A stretch of 64,000 bases of DNA from Hyphomicrobiales bacterium (GCA_900473175.1 UCKM01000005.1:217997-281996); one strand, 5' to 3'; shown: positions 1 to 9,696, counted from the stretch's first letter. Notes: generated from the letters alone by a model not told the origin. Program-made: numbers and translations.

Positions 1-815
1 TGGAAAAAGATCAGTGCAAGGAGCAGCATCACGAAGCCGTAGGCGCCGATTGCTTCGCTCCAGCCCGTCACTTCCTGCACCAAGCGGGTACGAAGTGCAT
101 CGACAAGGAAAAGAGCAGCACCGAGGATCGCGGCCATCCACAAGATGCCGGGGTGGTCGAGATCGAAACGGACGACGAAGACATAGGTGATCAACAGGAT
201 GGCAATCAGATGCCGTGCGGCCCTGCCCTTCGTGTACCAGACCAATCCGGCGCAGATGAGCGCCAGGATCGGAACCAACCACAGATAGCTCAATCGCCCC
301 GACGAAGCTGGTTCCAGCGAACAGAACAGATAGAACCCGGTAATCGCAGCGCTTGCCGAGACGAGCACGGGTGCACGCAAGAGCAACGCCGCGACCATGG
401 TGCCAGCAACCCATAGTAAGGCCGCATCCGATGCATCGCCAGAAAGATGATACATCTGGCCAACCAGCGCTATGCCGGCACCGAAGGTAAGCGCGGCCAT
501 CAGATAGAGCGCCTGGCTGAATACCTTGTCGCCGCGGCTCTCCCGCCAGGCGCCGCCGATATAGCCGATGAAAAGCGTTGCTGCGATCAGGCCGACCCTG
601 ACGAGGCGCGGCATGGCTTCCCAATTTGCGGCAACGAGCGAAACGATGGCAGCGCCGAGGAGGATTGCACCCAAGAGTGCAAGGATACCGCCGAGGCCGA
701 AACCGGAGCCATTACTGTCGATGTCCTGGCGCAAGCGCTCCGCCGTTGCAGTGTCGATCAGTCCATCCCGCTGCCACCGCGCAATGTGTCTCTTCACGCC
801 AAGGGAAATCGCCAC
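1..815 (-). CDS. DUF2157 family membrane protein (C-terminus beyond window)
   Basis: The minus strand reads openly from a GTG at 815 to the window edge (about 271 codons), so the C-terminus is missing. The start is preceded by GAGGAG at a good distance; an in-frame GTG at 833 is possible, and a stop lies just upstream of that. The N-terminus has a short soluble helix (RWQRDGLIDTATAERLRQDI) and is followed by many hydrophobic segments, including LGGILALLGAILLGAAIV and LYLMAALTFGAGIALVGQMY. A soluble cap followed by a polytopic membrane region with a GQMYHLSGD-like motif is the pattern of DUF2157 proteins. Members lie in the inner membrane and have no established function. Confidence 0.75.
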   Translation of the reverse strand, partial: MAISLGVKRHIARWQRDGLIDTATAERLRQDIDSNGSGFGLGGILALLGAILLGAAIVSLVAANWEAMPRLVRVGLIAATLFIGYIGGAWRESRGDKVFSQALYLMAALTFGAGIALVGQMYHLSGDASDAALLWVAGTMVAALLLRAPVLVSASAAITGFYLFCSLEPASSGRLSYLWLVPILALICAGLVWYTKGRAARHLIAILLITYVFVVRFDLDHPGILWMAAILGAALFLVDALRTRLVQEVTGWSEAIGAYGFVMLLLALIFF

Positions 816-1052
816 GGGCCGCTCCTCAATCACTGACGTGTCTCAACTGACGGCAGTACCTGGCTGCAATTATGGCTCGATTCGGGCCATTACCGCAAAG
901 ATACCGCTTGTGCGCCGCAACAATTAAGATCGATTAATGTTGCAATGCAACAATTGCATAGCTGATCTGCAAACTTGGCTCTGCAACTTTTGAGGGTCAT
1001 CACCTATCTTCAGTTCAACGATCAAGAGTGATCAACCGAACAACGAACCGAA

Positions 1053-1211
1053 ATGGTGAATGAAATGAACCTTATCCGCTCTTACAGCAACTGGCGCCGT
1101 TACCGTGACACGGTTTCCGAGCTGAACCGCCTGTCGACCCGCGAACTCAGCGACCTGGGCATTGCCCGCTCGGACATCCCGTTCGTCGCCAAGAAGTCGG
1201 CAGTCCGCTAA
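1053..1211 (+). CDS. DUF1127 domain-containing small protein
   Basis: This 52-residue, arginine-rich protein carries the DUF1127 core: SNWRRYRDTVSELNRLSTRE followed by LSDLGIARSDIP. Such short proteins are abundant in Rhizobiales. A few have been tied to RNA turnover and to phosphate or carbon metabolism, but the role of this one is not known. An in-frame ATG at 1065 is an alternative start. Two hairpins with T-rich tails follow directly, so it is probably transcribed alone as a short abundant mRNA. Confidence 0.85.
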   Translation: MVNEMNLIRSYSNWRRYRDTVSELNRLSTRELSDLGIARSDIPFVAKKSAVR

Positions 1212-1257
1212 TCAGAATATCGCCGGGGCTCATCCTCCTCCCGGAGCCTCCGCGATC

Positions 1258-1290
1258 AAAGACCGGCACTCCTCCTCCCAGCCGGTCTTT
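1258..1290 (+). terminator. Rho-independent terminator after the DUF1127 gene
   Basis: A perfect 10-bp stem, AAAGACCGGC with GCCGGTCTTT, encloses a pyrimidine-rich loop. It lies 47 bp after the DUF1127 stop codon. Confidence 0.8.
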
Positions 1291-1298
1291 ATCAAACG

Positions 1299-1339
1299 AC
1301 ACCCACCGCACCTCCTCCCGCGGTGGGTGTTGTTGTTTT
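1299..1339 (+). terminator. Second terminator hairpin in tandem
   Basis: The stem ACACCCACCGC with GCGGTGGGTGT is followed on the plus strand by TTGTTGTTTT. It backs up the previous terminator and separates the DUF1127 gene from the convergent gene at 1351. Confidence 0.75.
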
Positions 1340-1350
1340 CAGGCACCGCG

Positions 1351-1926
1351 CTATCGAACGCCGCCGTAGCCTCGTCCCTTCCATTCCGCCAAACGCATGA
1401 CATCCGGTGGGCCGCCTGCCGGCTCATACCAGGAATCGACCGCCCACAATGTGCCCGAACCGTCCTTCAACACTGCGGTGAAGTGCGGATAACGGCCATC
1501 GATGAAGCTTCCGCGCGAATCGCGCCGGGCGACCGTATGAAATCGCAAAAGGCCTTCATCCTGCAGATAGCGCAGGAAATGGTCGGTATTGGTCGATTCA
1601 TCGATGCAGTCCATCTGTCCCCTTTCGCGCCCCTTGCCAAATTCCATCTTCGGCCGGTCGGCTACGCCGATCACCTCGGTGCTGCGGCGCTCGAAGACCT
1701 GGACGGCGCGGCGCACCGCTGCACGTTCGGCTTCAGCGGACGTGTTGCCGCTTGCCATGATCGAGGCGATTTGGGCACGGTTGGCCGCCGTCAAGGTCAC
1801 CGACGTCCGATAGGTACAGCCATAGCCGTGACAGACGCCGAACGTTTGCGCCAGCGCCATTGACGCTGTGCTGTACACGATGGCGCAAAGGAGGAGCGGC
1901 AGGGTGATCGATCTCGGTGCGGACAT
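1351..1926 (-). CDS. Secreted protein of unknown function
   Basis: The 191-residue product starts with a Sec-type signal peptide (hydrophobic LLLCAIVYSTASMALA, likely cleavage near residue 26). No family is recognised. The mature part has paired cysteines in CHGYGC and a later MDCIDES segment, so disulphides in the periplasm are plausible. The C-terminal half contains HFLRYLQDEGLL and LWAVDSWYEPAGG, the latter resembling the end of a small compact domain. It has its own upstream region and a convergent neighbour. Coding composition is like that of the surrounding core genes. Confidence 0.7.
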   Translation of the reverse strand: MSAPRSITLPLLLCAIVYSTASMALAQTFGVCHGYGCTYRTSVTLTAANRAQIASIMASGNTSAEAERAAVRRAVQVFERRSTEVIGVADRPKMEFGKGRERGQMDCIDESTNTDHFLRYLQDEGLLRFHTVARRDSRGSFIDGRYPHFTAVLKDGSGTLWAVDSWYEPAGGPPDVMRLAEWKGRGYGGVR

Positions 1927-2065
1927 GGGGCAACCCTAACAACCCTGGCGGGTGAAGCCTACTGGATTCGGAATTTATGGTTGCTGTTATGCGTTGATGG
2001 GTAGAAACGCCCTGCGCCCGGACCTACATGGTAAGTCCCACCTGTGATGCTCCGGGAGCACAATC

Positions 2066-3012
2066 ATGCAAAAACGTCGCCTTGGCCGTACCGGCCTCTC
2101 CATCGCACCTCTGGTTCTTGGCGGAAATGTCTTCGGCTGGACGGCCGACAAGCGGACATCATTCGATCTCCTTGACCGCTTCGTCGATGCCGGATTCAAT
2201 GCCATCGACACGGCGGATGCCTATTCGCGCTGGGTTCCCGGCAATGAGGGGGGCGAATCGGAAACGATCATCGGCGAATGGATGCAATCGCGTAGGGCAC
2301 GCGACAAGGTTACGATCATCACCAAAGTCGGCTCCGACATGGGCCAGGGCAAGAAGGACCTTTCGGCGCCCTACATCGCCAAGGCGGCGGAAGCCTCCTT
2401 GAGGCGGCTGCAGATCGATGCGATCGACCTTTACCTGTCGCACTGGCCTGACCCAGATACACCCTATGAGGAGACGCTGGGCGCCCATGAAAAACTGCTG
2501 AAGGCAGGCAAGGTCAAAGCGATCGGGGCGTCCAACCTCGACGCTACACAATTGCGCGAAGCACTCGATGTGGCGAAGGCCAGGAACCTGCCCCGCTATG
2601 ACGTGCTGCAACCTGAATATAATCTCTACGACCGCAAGAGCTATGATGGTGAGCTAGGCGATCGTGCGTGGCCGAAGATATTGGCGTCATCACCTATTTC
2701 AGCCTCGCCCGGGGGTTTCTTTCCGGCAAGTATCGCAGCGAGGCCGACCTCGGCAAGAGCGCGCGCGGCGGCGGGATCAAGGACTACCTCAATGCGCGCG
2801 GATATCGCATCCTGGCCGCACTCGACGAGATATCCGGGAAACACAAGGCGAAACAGGCGGAGGTTGCGCTCGCATGGATCATCCACCGCGAAGGCGTGAC
2901 AGCCCCGATTGCAAGCGCGACATCGCTGGAACAGATGGAAAGCCTCATCAAGGCCGCGTCACTCGCCCTCAACAAGGACGATATGGCCGAACTCGACCAA
3001 GCCAGCGCCTGA
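2066..3012 (+). pseudogene. Aldo/keto reductase, frameshifted
   Basis: Two overlapping reading frames together make one full aldo/keto reductase of about 315 residues. The first (from ATG 2066) holds the NADPH-dependent TIM-barrel start RRLGRTGLSIAPLVLGGNVFGW and the catalytic set: Asp and Tyr in DTADAYSRW, Lys in ITKVG and His in YLSHW. After [10 protein letters not shown], near 2655-2668, the frame is lost. The family sequence resumes one frame over as [16 protein letters not shown] and runs to 3012. A single missing base explains the shift. The N-terminal frame alone would end at 2899 with unrelated sequence. It could be a true pseudogene or a sequencing error, since the rest looks undecayed. 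Confidence 0.8.
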
Positions 3013-3083
3013 GCCAATCCGAAGTATATGAAGGCCGCTGCAACTGCATTGCAGCGGCTCGCCAAAGAGTTTATTGGGAGCGC

Positions 3084-4493
3084 ATGTCGATCATACCTGT
3101 ACATATCATTGGCGGCGGCCTCGCCGGTTCCGAAGCATCGTGGCAGCTCGCGCAGGCGGGTATACCCGTCATCCTGCATGAGATGCGACCGGTTCGCGGC
3201 ACCGACGCGCACAAGACCGAGGGTCTGGCGGAGCTCGTCTGTTCCAACTCATTCCGCTCGGACGATGCGCAGACGAACGCCGTCGGTGTTCTGCATGCCG
3301 AAATGCGGCTCGCCAATTCGCTGATCATGGCGTGTGCCGACGCGCACCAGGTTCCGGCCGGCAGCGCTCTTGCCGTTGACCGCGATGGTTTTTCCGATTC
3401 CGTAACGGTCGCGCTTGAAGCCCATCCGCTTGTCACGATCGAGCGCGAGGAGATCACCGGCCTGCCCCCGGCAGAATGGGATAAGGCTATCATCGCCACG
3501 GGGCCATTGACCGCGCCATCGCTGGCCGAGGCAATACGCAAGGAAACGAGCGCTGACGCCCTCGCCTTCTTCGACGCCATCGCGCCGATCGTTCATTTCG
3601 ATTCCATCGACATGAACGTGTGCTGGTTTCAGTCGCGTTACGACAAGGTAGGCCCCGGCGGCACCGGCAAGGACTACATCAACTGCCCGATGACGAAGGA
3701 ACAATATGAAGCCTTTGTCCAGGCGTTGATCGCTGGCGACAAGACGGAATTCAAGGAGTGGGAGGGCACACCCTATTTCGATGGCTGCCTCCCGATCGAG
3801 GTTATGGCGGAGCGCGGACCGGAGACCCTGCGACATGGTCCGATGAAGCCTATGGGGCTTACCAACGCGCACAACCCGACAGTCAAGGCTTATGCGGTCG
3901 TCCAGCTGCGGCAGGACAACGCGCTCGGCACGCTCTACAACATGGTCGGTTTCCAGACCAAGCTTAAATACGGCGCACAGACCGATATCTTCCGGATGAT
4001 TCCGGGGCTTGAGAATGCCGAATTTGCACGGCTGGGTGGCCTGCACCGCAACACCTATCTGAACTCCCCGATCCTGCTTGATCCTACATTGCAGCTGAAG
4101 AGCCGTCCTGGTTTGCGTTTTGCCGGCCAGATAACCGGCTGCGAGGGCTATGTGGAATCGGCGGCGATCGGCCTGCTTGCCGGGCGCTTTGCCGCTGCGG
4201 AACGTCTTGGTCAGACTCTGACACCGCCTCCGGCGACAACGGCGTTTGGCGCGCTGCTCGGGCATATCACCGGTGGTCATATCGTCACCGATGAAGAGCC
4301 GGGTAAGCGGTCGTTCCAGCCGATGAACGTCAATTATGGCTTGTTTCCGCCAATTGAAACGCCAAAGTCCGAGGGCAAGCGACTGCGCGGCAAGGAAAAG
4401 TCAAACGCCAAGAAACGTGCCATGAGCGCCCGAGCACTTGCCGATTGCCGCTCGTGGCTGGGCCTGCCTGCATTGGCAGAGGCCGCCGAGTAA
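3084..4493 (+). CDS. trmFO: Methylenetetrahydrofolate-tRNA-(uracil-5-)-methyltransferase TrmFO
   Basis: The 469-residue flavoprotein forms 5-methyluridine at position 54 of tRNA, using methylenetetrahydrofolate as carbon donor and FADH2 as reductant, in the cytoplasm. The FAD-binding dinucleotide motif is at the N-terminus ([18 protein letters not shown]). Other family blocks include [48 protein letters not shown] and [16 protein letters not shown]. The ATG at 3084 puts the dinucleotide fold at residue 6, as expected; reading upstream in this frame only enters the preceding gene. A basic, lysine-rich stretch near the C-terminus is usual in this family. Confidence 0.95.
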   Translation: MSIIPVHIIGGGLAGSEASWQLAQAGIPVILHEMRPVRGTDAHKTEGLAELVCSNSFRSDDAQTNAVGVLHAEMRLANSLIMACADAHQVPAGSALAVDRDGFSDSVTVALEAHPLVTIEREEITGLPPAEWDKAIIATGPLTAPSLAEAIRKETSADALAFFDAIAPIVHFDSIDMNVCWFQSRYDKVGPGGTGKDYINCPMTKEQYEAFVQALIAGDKTEFKEWEGTPYFDGCLPIEVMAERGPETLRHGPMKPMGLTNAHNPTVKAYAVVQLRQDNALGTLYNMVGFQTKLKYGAQTDIFRMIPGLENAEFARLGGLHRNTYLNSPILLDPTLQLKSRPGLRFAGQITGCEGYVESAAIGLLAGRFAAAERLGQTLTPPPATTAFGALLGHITGGHIVTDEEPGKRSFQPMNVNYGLFPPIETPKSEGKRLRGKEKSNAKKRAMSARALADCRSWLGLPALAEAAE

Positions 4494-4739
4494 TCTGTCG
4501 TACGTGAGTCGGTGGTGTGGTGCGTGGTTCGAGAGGCTCAGCATGAAGGGAGGTAGGCTCGTTTCAGAAAGCCAAAAATGAAAGCTTCCCGCCGCTGCCG
4601 TCCGACGTGCAGTCGCCTCCGCTGAGGGACGTTGGTGAAATGCGGAGAGCCAGAGTAGACACTTTGACTATGTCGACGCGAGCTACAGCTTCCCTCATGG
4701 TGAGCCTGTTGAACCACGCGCAATGTTTGCTCTGAATGA

Positions 4740-5573
4740 CTACCCGATCGACGCCCGGAACATGGCCCACTGGCGGCGCAGCGGCGAGATATCCGCAACC
4801 TCGTTTGCCGCATCCGCACCCTTTGCTTTCAGCTTTTTCAGGTAGACGGGCGTAAGCATCGCTGGCAAGTAGGCCGGCCGCAGGCTCACCGGCAGTGATC
4901 CCGCAGCAGCTTCGAATTTCCCAAGATGATCTTCAGCAAGTGCAATCATCGCGTCGATCGAGCGCTTTATAGCCCCCTTGTCAGAACCCTCGAGCAGCGC
5001 CTGCGGACTGCAACTGACCGCGCCGAGAATGTCGCGCGGAATAAACACCTGTCCACGGCGCCGGTGCAAAGGCAACAATCGCAAAAGCCCCGCCACTGCC
5101 TGAGCGACACCCGCGTGCCCGGCCGCTTCGGCGTGCACGGGCGCGGCCGCATTCAGCACAAGGCTGGCAAGCTGGATCAGGGCCGAGGCGGTCTCGCCGC
5201 AATAGCCTTCGAGATCATTGCGGCTCGGCATCGGATCATCATAAAGATCGAAGATGCGTGCTTCACAGTAGTTGTCGAAAGCGCTTCGCGGCAGATCGTG
5301 GGAATTGATGGTGTCGACAAGTGCTGCGGCTACCGGATTACCGGACACCGCGCCGTGCTCGGTGCCGTTGATCAGGTCGCGCCACCATTGCAGACGCACT
5401 TCACCCGGCAGCGGATCGTGGATCAGGTCGCGAATGCGGGCAATTTCCGCGTTGAACGCGTAGAGAGCGGCAAGCGCACCCCGTTTGTCTTGAGGTGCAT
5501 AAAGTATGGAGACATACCGGTCCGGATCTGCATCGCGCAGGAATTGCATGCAGTGGGTTTCATTGGCGTTCAT
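4740..5573 (-). CDS. Phytoene/squalene synthase family protein (NDUFAF6-like)
   Basis: The 277-residue protein has the all-helical prenyl-synthase-like fold of the squalene/phytoene synthase family: ALYAFNAEIARIRDLI near the N-terminus, LQWWRDLI, YCEARIFDLYDD and YCGETASALIQL. The canonical Asp-rich DXXXD pairs of true synthases are weak (DLYDD is the nearest), so carotenoid or hopanoid synthesis is not assured. Mitochondrial NDUFAF6, a complex I assembly factor, belongs to this family. The gene lies 14 bp after an Mth938/NDUFAF3-like gene and ends the yajC-secDF run, a context that fits an assembly role better than isoprenoid synthesis. Confidence 0.8.
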   Translation of the reverse strand: MNANETHCMQFLRDADPDRYVSILYAPQDKRGALAALYAFNAEIARIRDLIHDPLPGEVRLQWWRDLINGTEHGAVSGNPVAAALVDTINSHDLPRSAFDNYCEARIFDLYDDPMPSRNDLEGYCGETASALIQLASLVLNAAAPVHAEAAGHAGVAQAVAGLLRLLPLHRRRGQVFIPRDILGAVSCSPQALLEGSDKGAIKRSIDAMIALAEDHLGKFEAAAGSLPVSLRPAYLPAMLTPVYLKKLKAKGADAANEVADISPLRRQWAMFRASIG

Positions 5574-5587
5574 GGCTAAAGAATGAG

Positions 5588-5977
5588 CTAATCGACCGCG
5601 ATCAGCGCCGCAGCGACGGCGCGATCCTCGGCGAGCAAGACGTTGTAGGTTCGAACGGCGGCACCGGTGCTCATCGGATCGGCCGATATGCGGTGCTTGC
5701 GCAGTTCGTCACGCAGCGCTTGCGGCAGCCGGCGCAATTCCGTTCCGGTCCCGACAAGAAGAATTTCGATGTCGCCCGCCTGCGCCAAAACGAGTGACAG
5801 ATCGGCAATCGTCACAACAGGCGGCGTCTTCGGTTCCCATCCGTGAATTCCCGAAGGAAGGCACAATATGGAGCCCCGATGCGACATGTCGGCAAAGCGA
5901 AATCCGCCATTGCCATAGGCATCGATCGGTGCCCGCCCAGGGAAATGGGCTTCCCGGATTTCAATGCCCTTGGCCAC
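5588..5977 (-). CDS. Mth938-like (DUF498, NDUFAF3-like) protein
   Basis: This 129-residue protein has the Mth938/DUF498 fold, with LLVGTGTELRRLPQALRDEL and the C-terminal STGAAVRTYNVLLAEDRAVAAALI as signatures. Mitochondrial NDUFAF3 is in the same family. A GTG start at 5977 lies 5 bp after the secDF stop and follows a GGAGCG site that overlaps the end of secDF, so translational coupling is likely. No enzyme activity is established for the family. Confidence 0.85.
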   Translation of the reverse strand: MAKGIEIREAHFPGRAPIDAYGNGGFRFADMSHRGSILCLPSGIHGWEPKTPPVVTIADLSLVLAQAGDIEILLVGTGTELRRLPQALRDELRKHRISADPMSTGAAVRTYNVLLAEDRAVAAALIAVD

Positions 5978-5982
5978 CGTGT

Positions 5983-8253
5983 TTACGCTCCATTCTGCTC
6001 GGAAACCGCCGCCGAGCGCCCGCCGTCGATCACATCCCGACCCTTGAGGCCAAACAGCATCAAAAGCGGGCCCGCCACGAAGATCGACGAGTAGGTTGCA
6101 ACCACGATACCGACAGCAATGGTGAGCGCAAACGACCGAACATCATCGCCGCCATATGCGTAAAGCACGATGAGTGCCAGGAACGTGGCAAGCGATGTGA
6201 GGATCGTTCGAGACAGGGTCTGATTGATCGAGGCATCAAGGATGGCCGAAAGCGTCATTCCCGTTCCCTGCCGTCGCAGGTTCTCGCGGACACGGTCATA
6301 GATGACCACCGTATCATTCAGCGAATAGCCGACAATTGCGAGCAGTGCCGCGATACTCCAGAGATTGAATTCCATCTGGAAAATCATGAACATGCCGAGG
6401 ACGAGAACCACATCGTGAATCGTTGCAAGGATCGCACCCACCGCGAAATGCCATTCGAAGCGGAACCACACATAGGCAAGAATTGCGATCAGCGACAAGC
6501 CCACAGCAAGGGCACCGGCTTGCGACAAGCCGCTCGATACCGAGGGGCCGATGACATCGATGCGACGGAAATCATAATCATCCTGCAATTCGCCGCGGAT
6601 CTTGACGCCAACGGTCTGTTCGGCGTTTTCACCCTCGCCCTGGCTGCCGACGGTGATCAGAGCGCGATCGTCCGACTTGAAAGGCTCGATCTTGACCTCG
6701 CCGATGTTCAGTTCATCAAGGCGACCATAGACGTCGTCGAGATCGATCGCCCCTTGGCGCGACTGTATTTCCACCATCGTCCCGCCCTTGAAATCGATGC
6801 CGAAATTCATGCCGACCACAGCAAAGAGCACGATTGCGGCGATGCTCGACAGAGCCGAAAACCCAAGCGTCAGACCGCGCAGCTTCATGAACGGGATTTT
6901 GGTGTCGTTGGCAACGAGCTTGAGCGGTGCGCCCGGCACTTCCTTCGGCTTCGAGCGTTGCACCCACAGGGATATTAGCCAGCGCGTCAAGGTGAAGGTC
7001 GTGAACAATGTCGTTACGATACCGATCGTCACGGTGAGCGCGAAACCGTGCACCGGTCCGCTTCCGAGAATGAAGAGCACAAGCGCTGCAATCAGTGTGG
7101 TGACATTGGCATCGACGATCGTGGCAAGCGCGCGGGAGAAGCCGGAATCAATTGCCTGGATGACCGAGAAACCGGCACGCCTGTCTTCGCGGATGCGCTC
7201 GTAGATGAGAACGTTCGAATCCACGGCCATGCCGATGGTGAGCACGATGCCGGCAACGCCCGCCAGGGTTAGCGGCGCTTTGAAGAGCGTCAGAACCGCG
7301 AGAATGAGAAGCACGTTGACGACCAGCGCAACGCTAGCGATGACCCCGAGGAACCCATAGGTCAGCAACATGAAGAGAATGACGAGGCAAGCGCCAATCA
7401 GCGCAGCGATCTTGCCGGAGGTGACCGCCGCCGCGCCCAGATCAGTGCCGATCGTGCGCTCTTCAACGACCGTGACATCTGTCGGCAAAGCGCCGGCGCG
7501 CATGACAAGTGCAAGGTTGCTGGCGCCCGACAGGTCGAAATTGCCGGTGATCTGGCCGGTATTACCCGGAATGGCTTCGCTTATGACCGGGGCCGACAGG
7601 ACCTGATTGTCGAGGACGATGGCGAAGGATTGCCCGACACTGGCCTTGGTCGCTTTCGAAAACCGATCCGCGCCGATGCTGTCAAGCCTGAACGTGACGA
7701 CTGGCTGCTGGGTCGCCGTATCAATACCCGCCTGCGCGTCCACGAAATTCTTGTTCGAAACCAGCGGTTCCTTTTTGACGAGATAGGCCACGGGCGGATC
7801 ATCGAACGAATAGACGATCTCGTCATCTTCAGGCGGCGTTCCATCGATCGCCTGCTGGACCGGCACTGAGGAATCGACCATCTGGAAGCTGAGTTCGCCG
7901 GTAAGGCTCAATATGTCCTTGAGCAGCTGTGAATCGTACAGGCCCGGTACTTCGACCAGAACGCGGCCGTTGCGCTGGCTTTCCACATTGGGGTTGGTGT
8001 AGCCGAGTTCGCTCAGTCGGCGGCTGAGGACCGCAACCGTGGCTTCTGTATCGGGCAGATGATCCTTGTCGACCTGAAGACCAATGCGAGAACCGCCTTC
8101 CAGATCGAGCCCAAGCGCCAATTGCTTCTTCGGCAGCCAGTCCGGCAGCTTCACCAATTGGTCCTGCGTGAAGACGTTCGGCAGTGCCAATATCACGCCT
8201 GCCAGAACAACAGCCCAGATAAGTACGGTCTTCCAGCGGCTAAAATACAGCAT
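5983..8253 (-). CDS. secDF: Protein translocase subunit SecDF (fused)
   Basis: A single 756-residue chain joins SecD and SecF, the inner-membrane RND-type subunits that use proton flow to help pull proteins through SecYEG. The SecD half has its first membrane helix after RWKTVLIW, the GLDLEGGSRIGLQV motif, and a periplasmic region with VEVPGLYDS. The membrane part has LTIGMAVDSNVLIYERIRED. The SecF half starts with the second transmembrane entry and GMNFGIDFKGGTMVEI, then shows IVGYSLNDTVVIYDRVREN. The ATG at 8253 is preferred; the frame extends only to an upstream TTG. Fused SecDF is known in Rhizobiales. The gene follows yajC. Confidence 0.95.
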   Translation of the reverse strand: MLYFSRWKTVLIWAVVLAGVILALPNVFTQDQLVKLPDWLPKKQLALGLDLEGGSRIGLQVDKDHLPDTEATVAVLSRRLSELGYTNPNVESQRNGRVLVEVPGLYDSQLLKDILSLTGELSFQMVDSSVPVQQAIDGTPPEDDEIVYSFDDPPVAYLVKKEPLVSNKNFVDAQAGIDTATQQPVVTFRLDSIGADRFSKATKASVGQSFAIVLDNQVLSAPVISEAIPGNTGQITGNFDLSGASNLALVMRAGALPTDVTVVEERTIGTDLGAAAVTSGKIAALIGACLVILFMLLTYGFLGVIASVALVVNVLLILAVLTLFKAPLTLAGVAGIVLTIGMAVDSNVLIYERIREDRRAGFSVIQAIDSGFSRALATIVDANVTTLIAALVLFILGSGPVHGFALTVTIGIVTTLFTTFTLTRWLISLWVQRSKPKEVPGAPLKLVANDTKIPFMKLRGLTLGFSALSSIAAIVLFAVVGMNFGIDFKGGTMVEIQSRQGAIDLDDVYGRLDELNIGEVKIEPFKSDDRALITVGSQGEGENAEQTVGVKIRGELQDDYDFRRIDVIGPSVSSGLSQAGALAVGLSLIAILAYVWFRFEWHFAVGAILATIHDVVLVLGMFMIFQMEFNLWSIAALLAIVGYSLNDTVVIYDRVRENLRRQGTGMTLSAILDASINQTLSRTILTSLATFLALIVLYAYGGDDVRSFALTIAVGIVVATYSSIFVAGPLLMLFGLKGRDVIDGGRSAAVSEQNGA

Positions 8254-8285
8254 ACGGTCGCGACCTTTTGCGGCTAGAATCAACA

Positions 8286-8305
8286 GGGCGGCTCGATGGC
8301 CGCCC
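8286..8305 (-). other. Hairpin between yajC and secDF
   Basis: GGGCGGC and GCCGCCC, 7 bp each, are separated by a 6-base loop in the gap between yajC and secDF. There is no strong T-run on the minus strand, so partial termination or RNA stabilisation is more likely than full termination. Confidence 0.45.
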
Positions 8306-8316
8306 GGTACTATGCC

Positions 8317-8658
8317 TTATTTCTTGTTATCGGCAACCGGCTCGCCCTTGACGCGCACATCTGCCACCATGCCACGCAAGACGCGTGCCTTGACGCCCTC
8401 ACCGATTTCAACGTCGAGTTCGCCTGTATCTTCATAAACCTTCGTTACCTTGGCGATGAAGCCGCCGCCCGTGATGATCGTATCGCCACGGCGGATGTTC
8501 TTGAGCTGCTCCTCACGCTTCTTCGCTGCCGTGCGCTGCGGCCGGATGATCAGGAAGTACATGATCACGAAGATCAGGATGAACGGCAGGATGCTCATGA
8601 GCATTTCCGGTGCGCCACCTGCACCCGTCGCCTGGGCATATGCGGGAGTTACGAACAT
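8317..8658 (-). CDS. yajC: Preprotein translocase subunit YajC
   Basis: This 113-residue protein has a single membrane helix (MLMSILPFILIFVIMYFLII) followed at once by RPQRTAAKKREEQLKNI and the soluble GDTIITGGGFIAKV segment, the standard YajC layout. It associates with SecDF at the inner-membrane translocon. A GGAGGTTG ribosome site precedes the ATG at 8658. It is the first gene of the yajC-secDF-Mth938-phytoene-synthase-like run. Confidence 0.95.
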   Translation of the reverse strand: MFVTPAYAQATGAGGAPEMLMSILPFILIFVIMYFLIIRPQRTAAKKREEQLKNIRRGDTIITGGGFIAKVTKVYEDTGELDVEIGEGVKARVLRGMVADVRVKGEPVADNKK

Positions 8659-8813
8659 AGAGACAACCTCCAGAGAAGACCAATTTTCGATTGAACCAGC
8701 CTGCGCAATACAATGTTTGTTTGGACAAAAGCAACCTCACAAAACCGCGTGGGCTCCTTTTCCATTTATCGTCAACATGATAGTTGCAAGTGCGTAGACA
8801 AAACAAAGGCTTG

Positions 8814-9683
8814 ATGAGAATGTCACGGGAATTGCTGACCGATAAACTTGATCGTCTGATTGCGGTGCTGGAGCGCATGGCACCCCCTGAACCGCAGGCT
8901 GTCGACCTTGATTGCGCGGATTGCTTTGTTTGGAATCCCGAGCATCTGGCTTTCGATCCTGTCCGCAAGGTCAACCGCGTCGATATCTCGCTGATCCGCG
9001 GCGTCGATAATGTGCGTGACATCCTCTTTGACAACACCAAGCGATTTGCCGACGGGTTTCAGGCCAATAACGTGCTCCTGTGGGGCGCGCGCGGTATGGG
9101 AAAGTCATCACTGGTCAAGGCGGTCCATGCCTCGGTCAACGTTGCAGCACCAGCCGGAAGCCATCCGCTCAAACTGATCGAGATCCACCGCGAGGATATT
9201 GGCAGCCTCCCCGCCCTCATGACAGCCATCAAGGATACCGACTATCGTTTCATCCTGTTTTGCGATGACCTGTCGTTTGACCACGATGACACCTCCTACA
9301 AATCGCTCAAGGCAGCGCTTGAAGGCGGTGTCGAGGGCCGTCCGGACAATGTGATTTTCTATGCGACCTCGAACCGGCGCCATCTGTTGCCGCGCGACAT
9401 GATCGAAAATGAGCGCTCGACGGCGATCAATCCTTCAGAAGCGGTTGAGGAAAAAGTCTCGTTGTCGGACCGTTTTGGCCTTTGGCTCGGCTTTCACAAA
9501 TGCAGTCAGGACGACTATCTTTCGATGATCGACGGATATGCTGCCCATTTCGATCTCGCGCTCGACCAGCACCAACTCCATGCCCAGGCACTGGAGTGGG
9601 CGACGACGCGTGGGTCCCGTTCGGGCCGCGTCGCCTGGCAATTCACCCAGGATTTGGCCGGAAGGCTCGGAAAGAAGCTTTAG
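8814..9683 (+). CDS. DUF815 family AAA+ ATPase
   Basis: The 289-residue P-loop ATPase has Walker A at VLLWGARGMGKSSLVKA and Walker B at FILFCDDLSFD, followed by FYATSNRRHLLPRDM, a run characteristic of DUF815. A C-terminal helical part ends in RVAWQFTQDLAGRL. The cellular role is not established. The ATG at 8814, after an AAAGG site, is chosen; an in-frame ATG two codons on is also possible. The gene diverges from yajC and converges on the LytM-factor gene with a shared terminator. Confidence 0.85.
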   Translation: MRMSRELLTDKLDRLIAVLERMAPPEPQAVDLDCADCFVWNPEHLAFDPVRKVNRVDISLIRGVDNVRDILFDNTKRFADGFQANNVLLWGARGMGKSSLVKAVHASVNVAAPAGSHPLKLIEIHREDIGSLPALMTAIKDTDYRFILFCDDLSFDHDDTSYKSLKAALEGGVEGRPDNVIFYATSNRRHLLPRDMIENERSTAINPSEAVEEKVSLSDRFGLWLGFHKCSQDDYLSMIDGYAAHFDLALDQHQLHAQALEWATTRGSRSGRVAWQFTQDLAGRLGKKL

Positions 9684-9696
9684 ACAGAACGGCAAA

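Noticed and set aside
3249..4280. 343-codon open frame antisense to trmFO
   Set aside because: Same reason: fully inside a well-supported gene and without recognisable motifs.
4494..4739. Short frames between trmFO and the phytoene-synthase-like gene
   Set aside because: They are basic, Ser/Arg-rich readings in several frames with no ribosome site; treated as intergenic.
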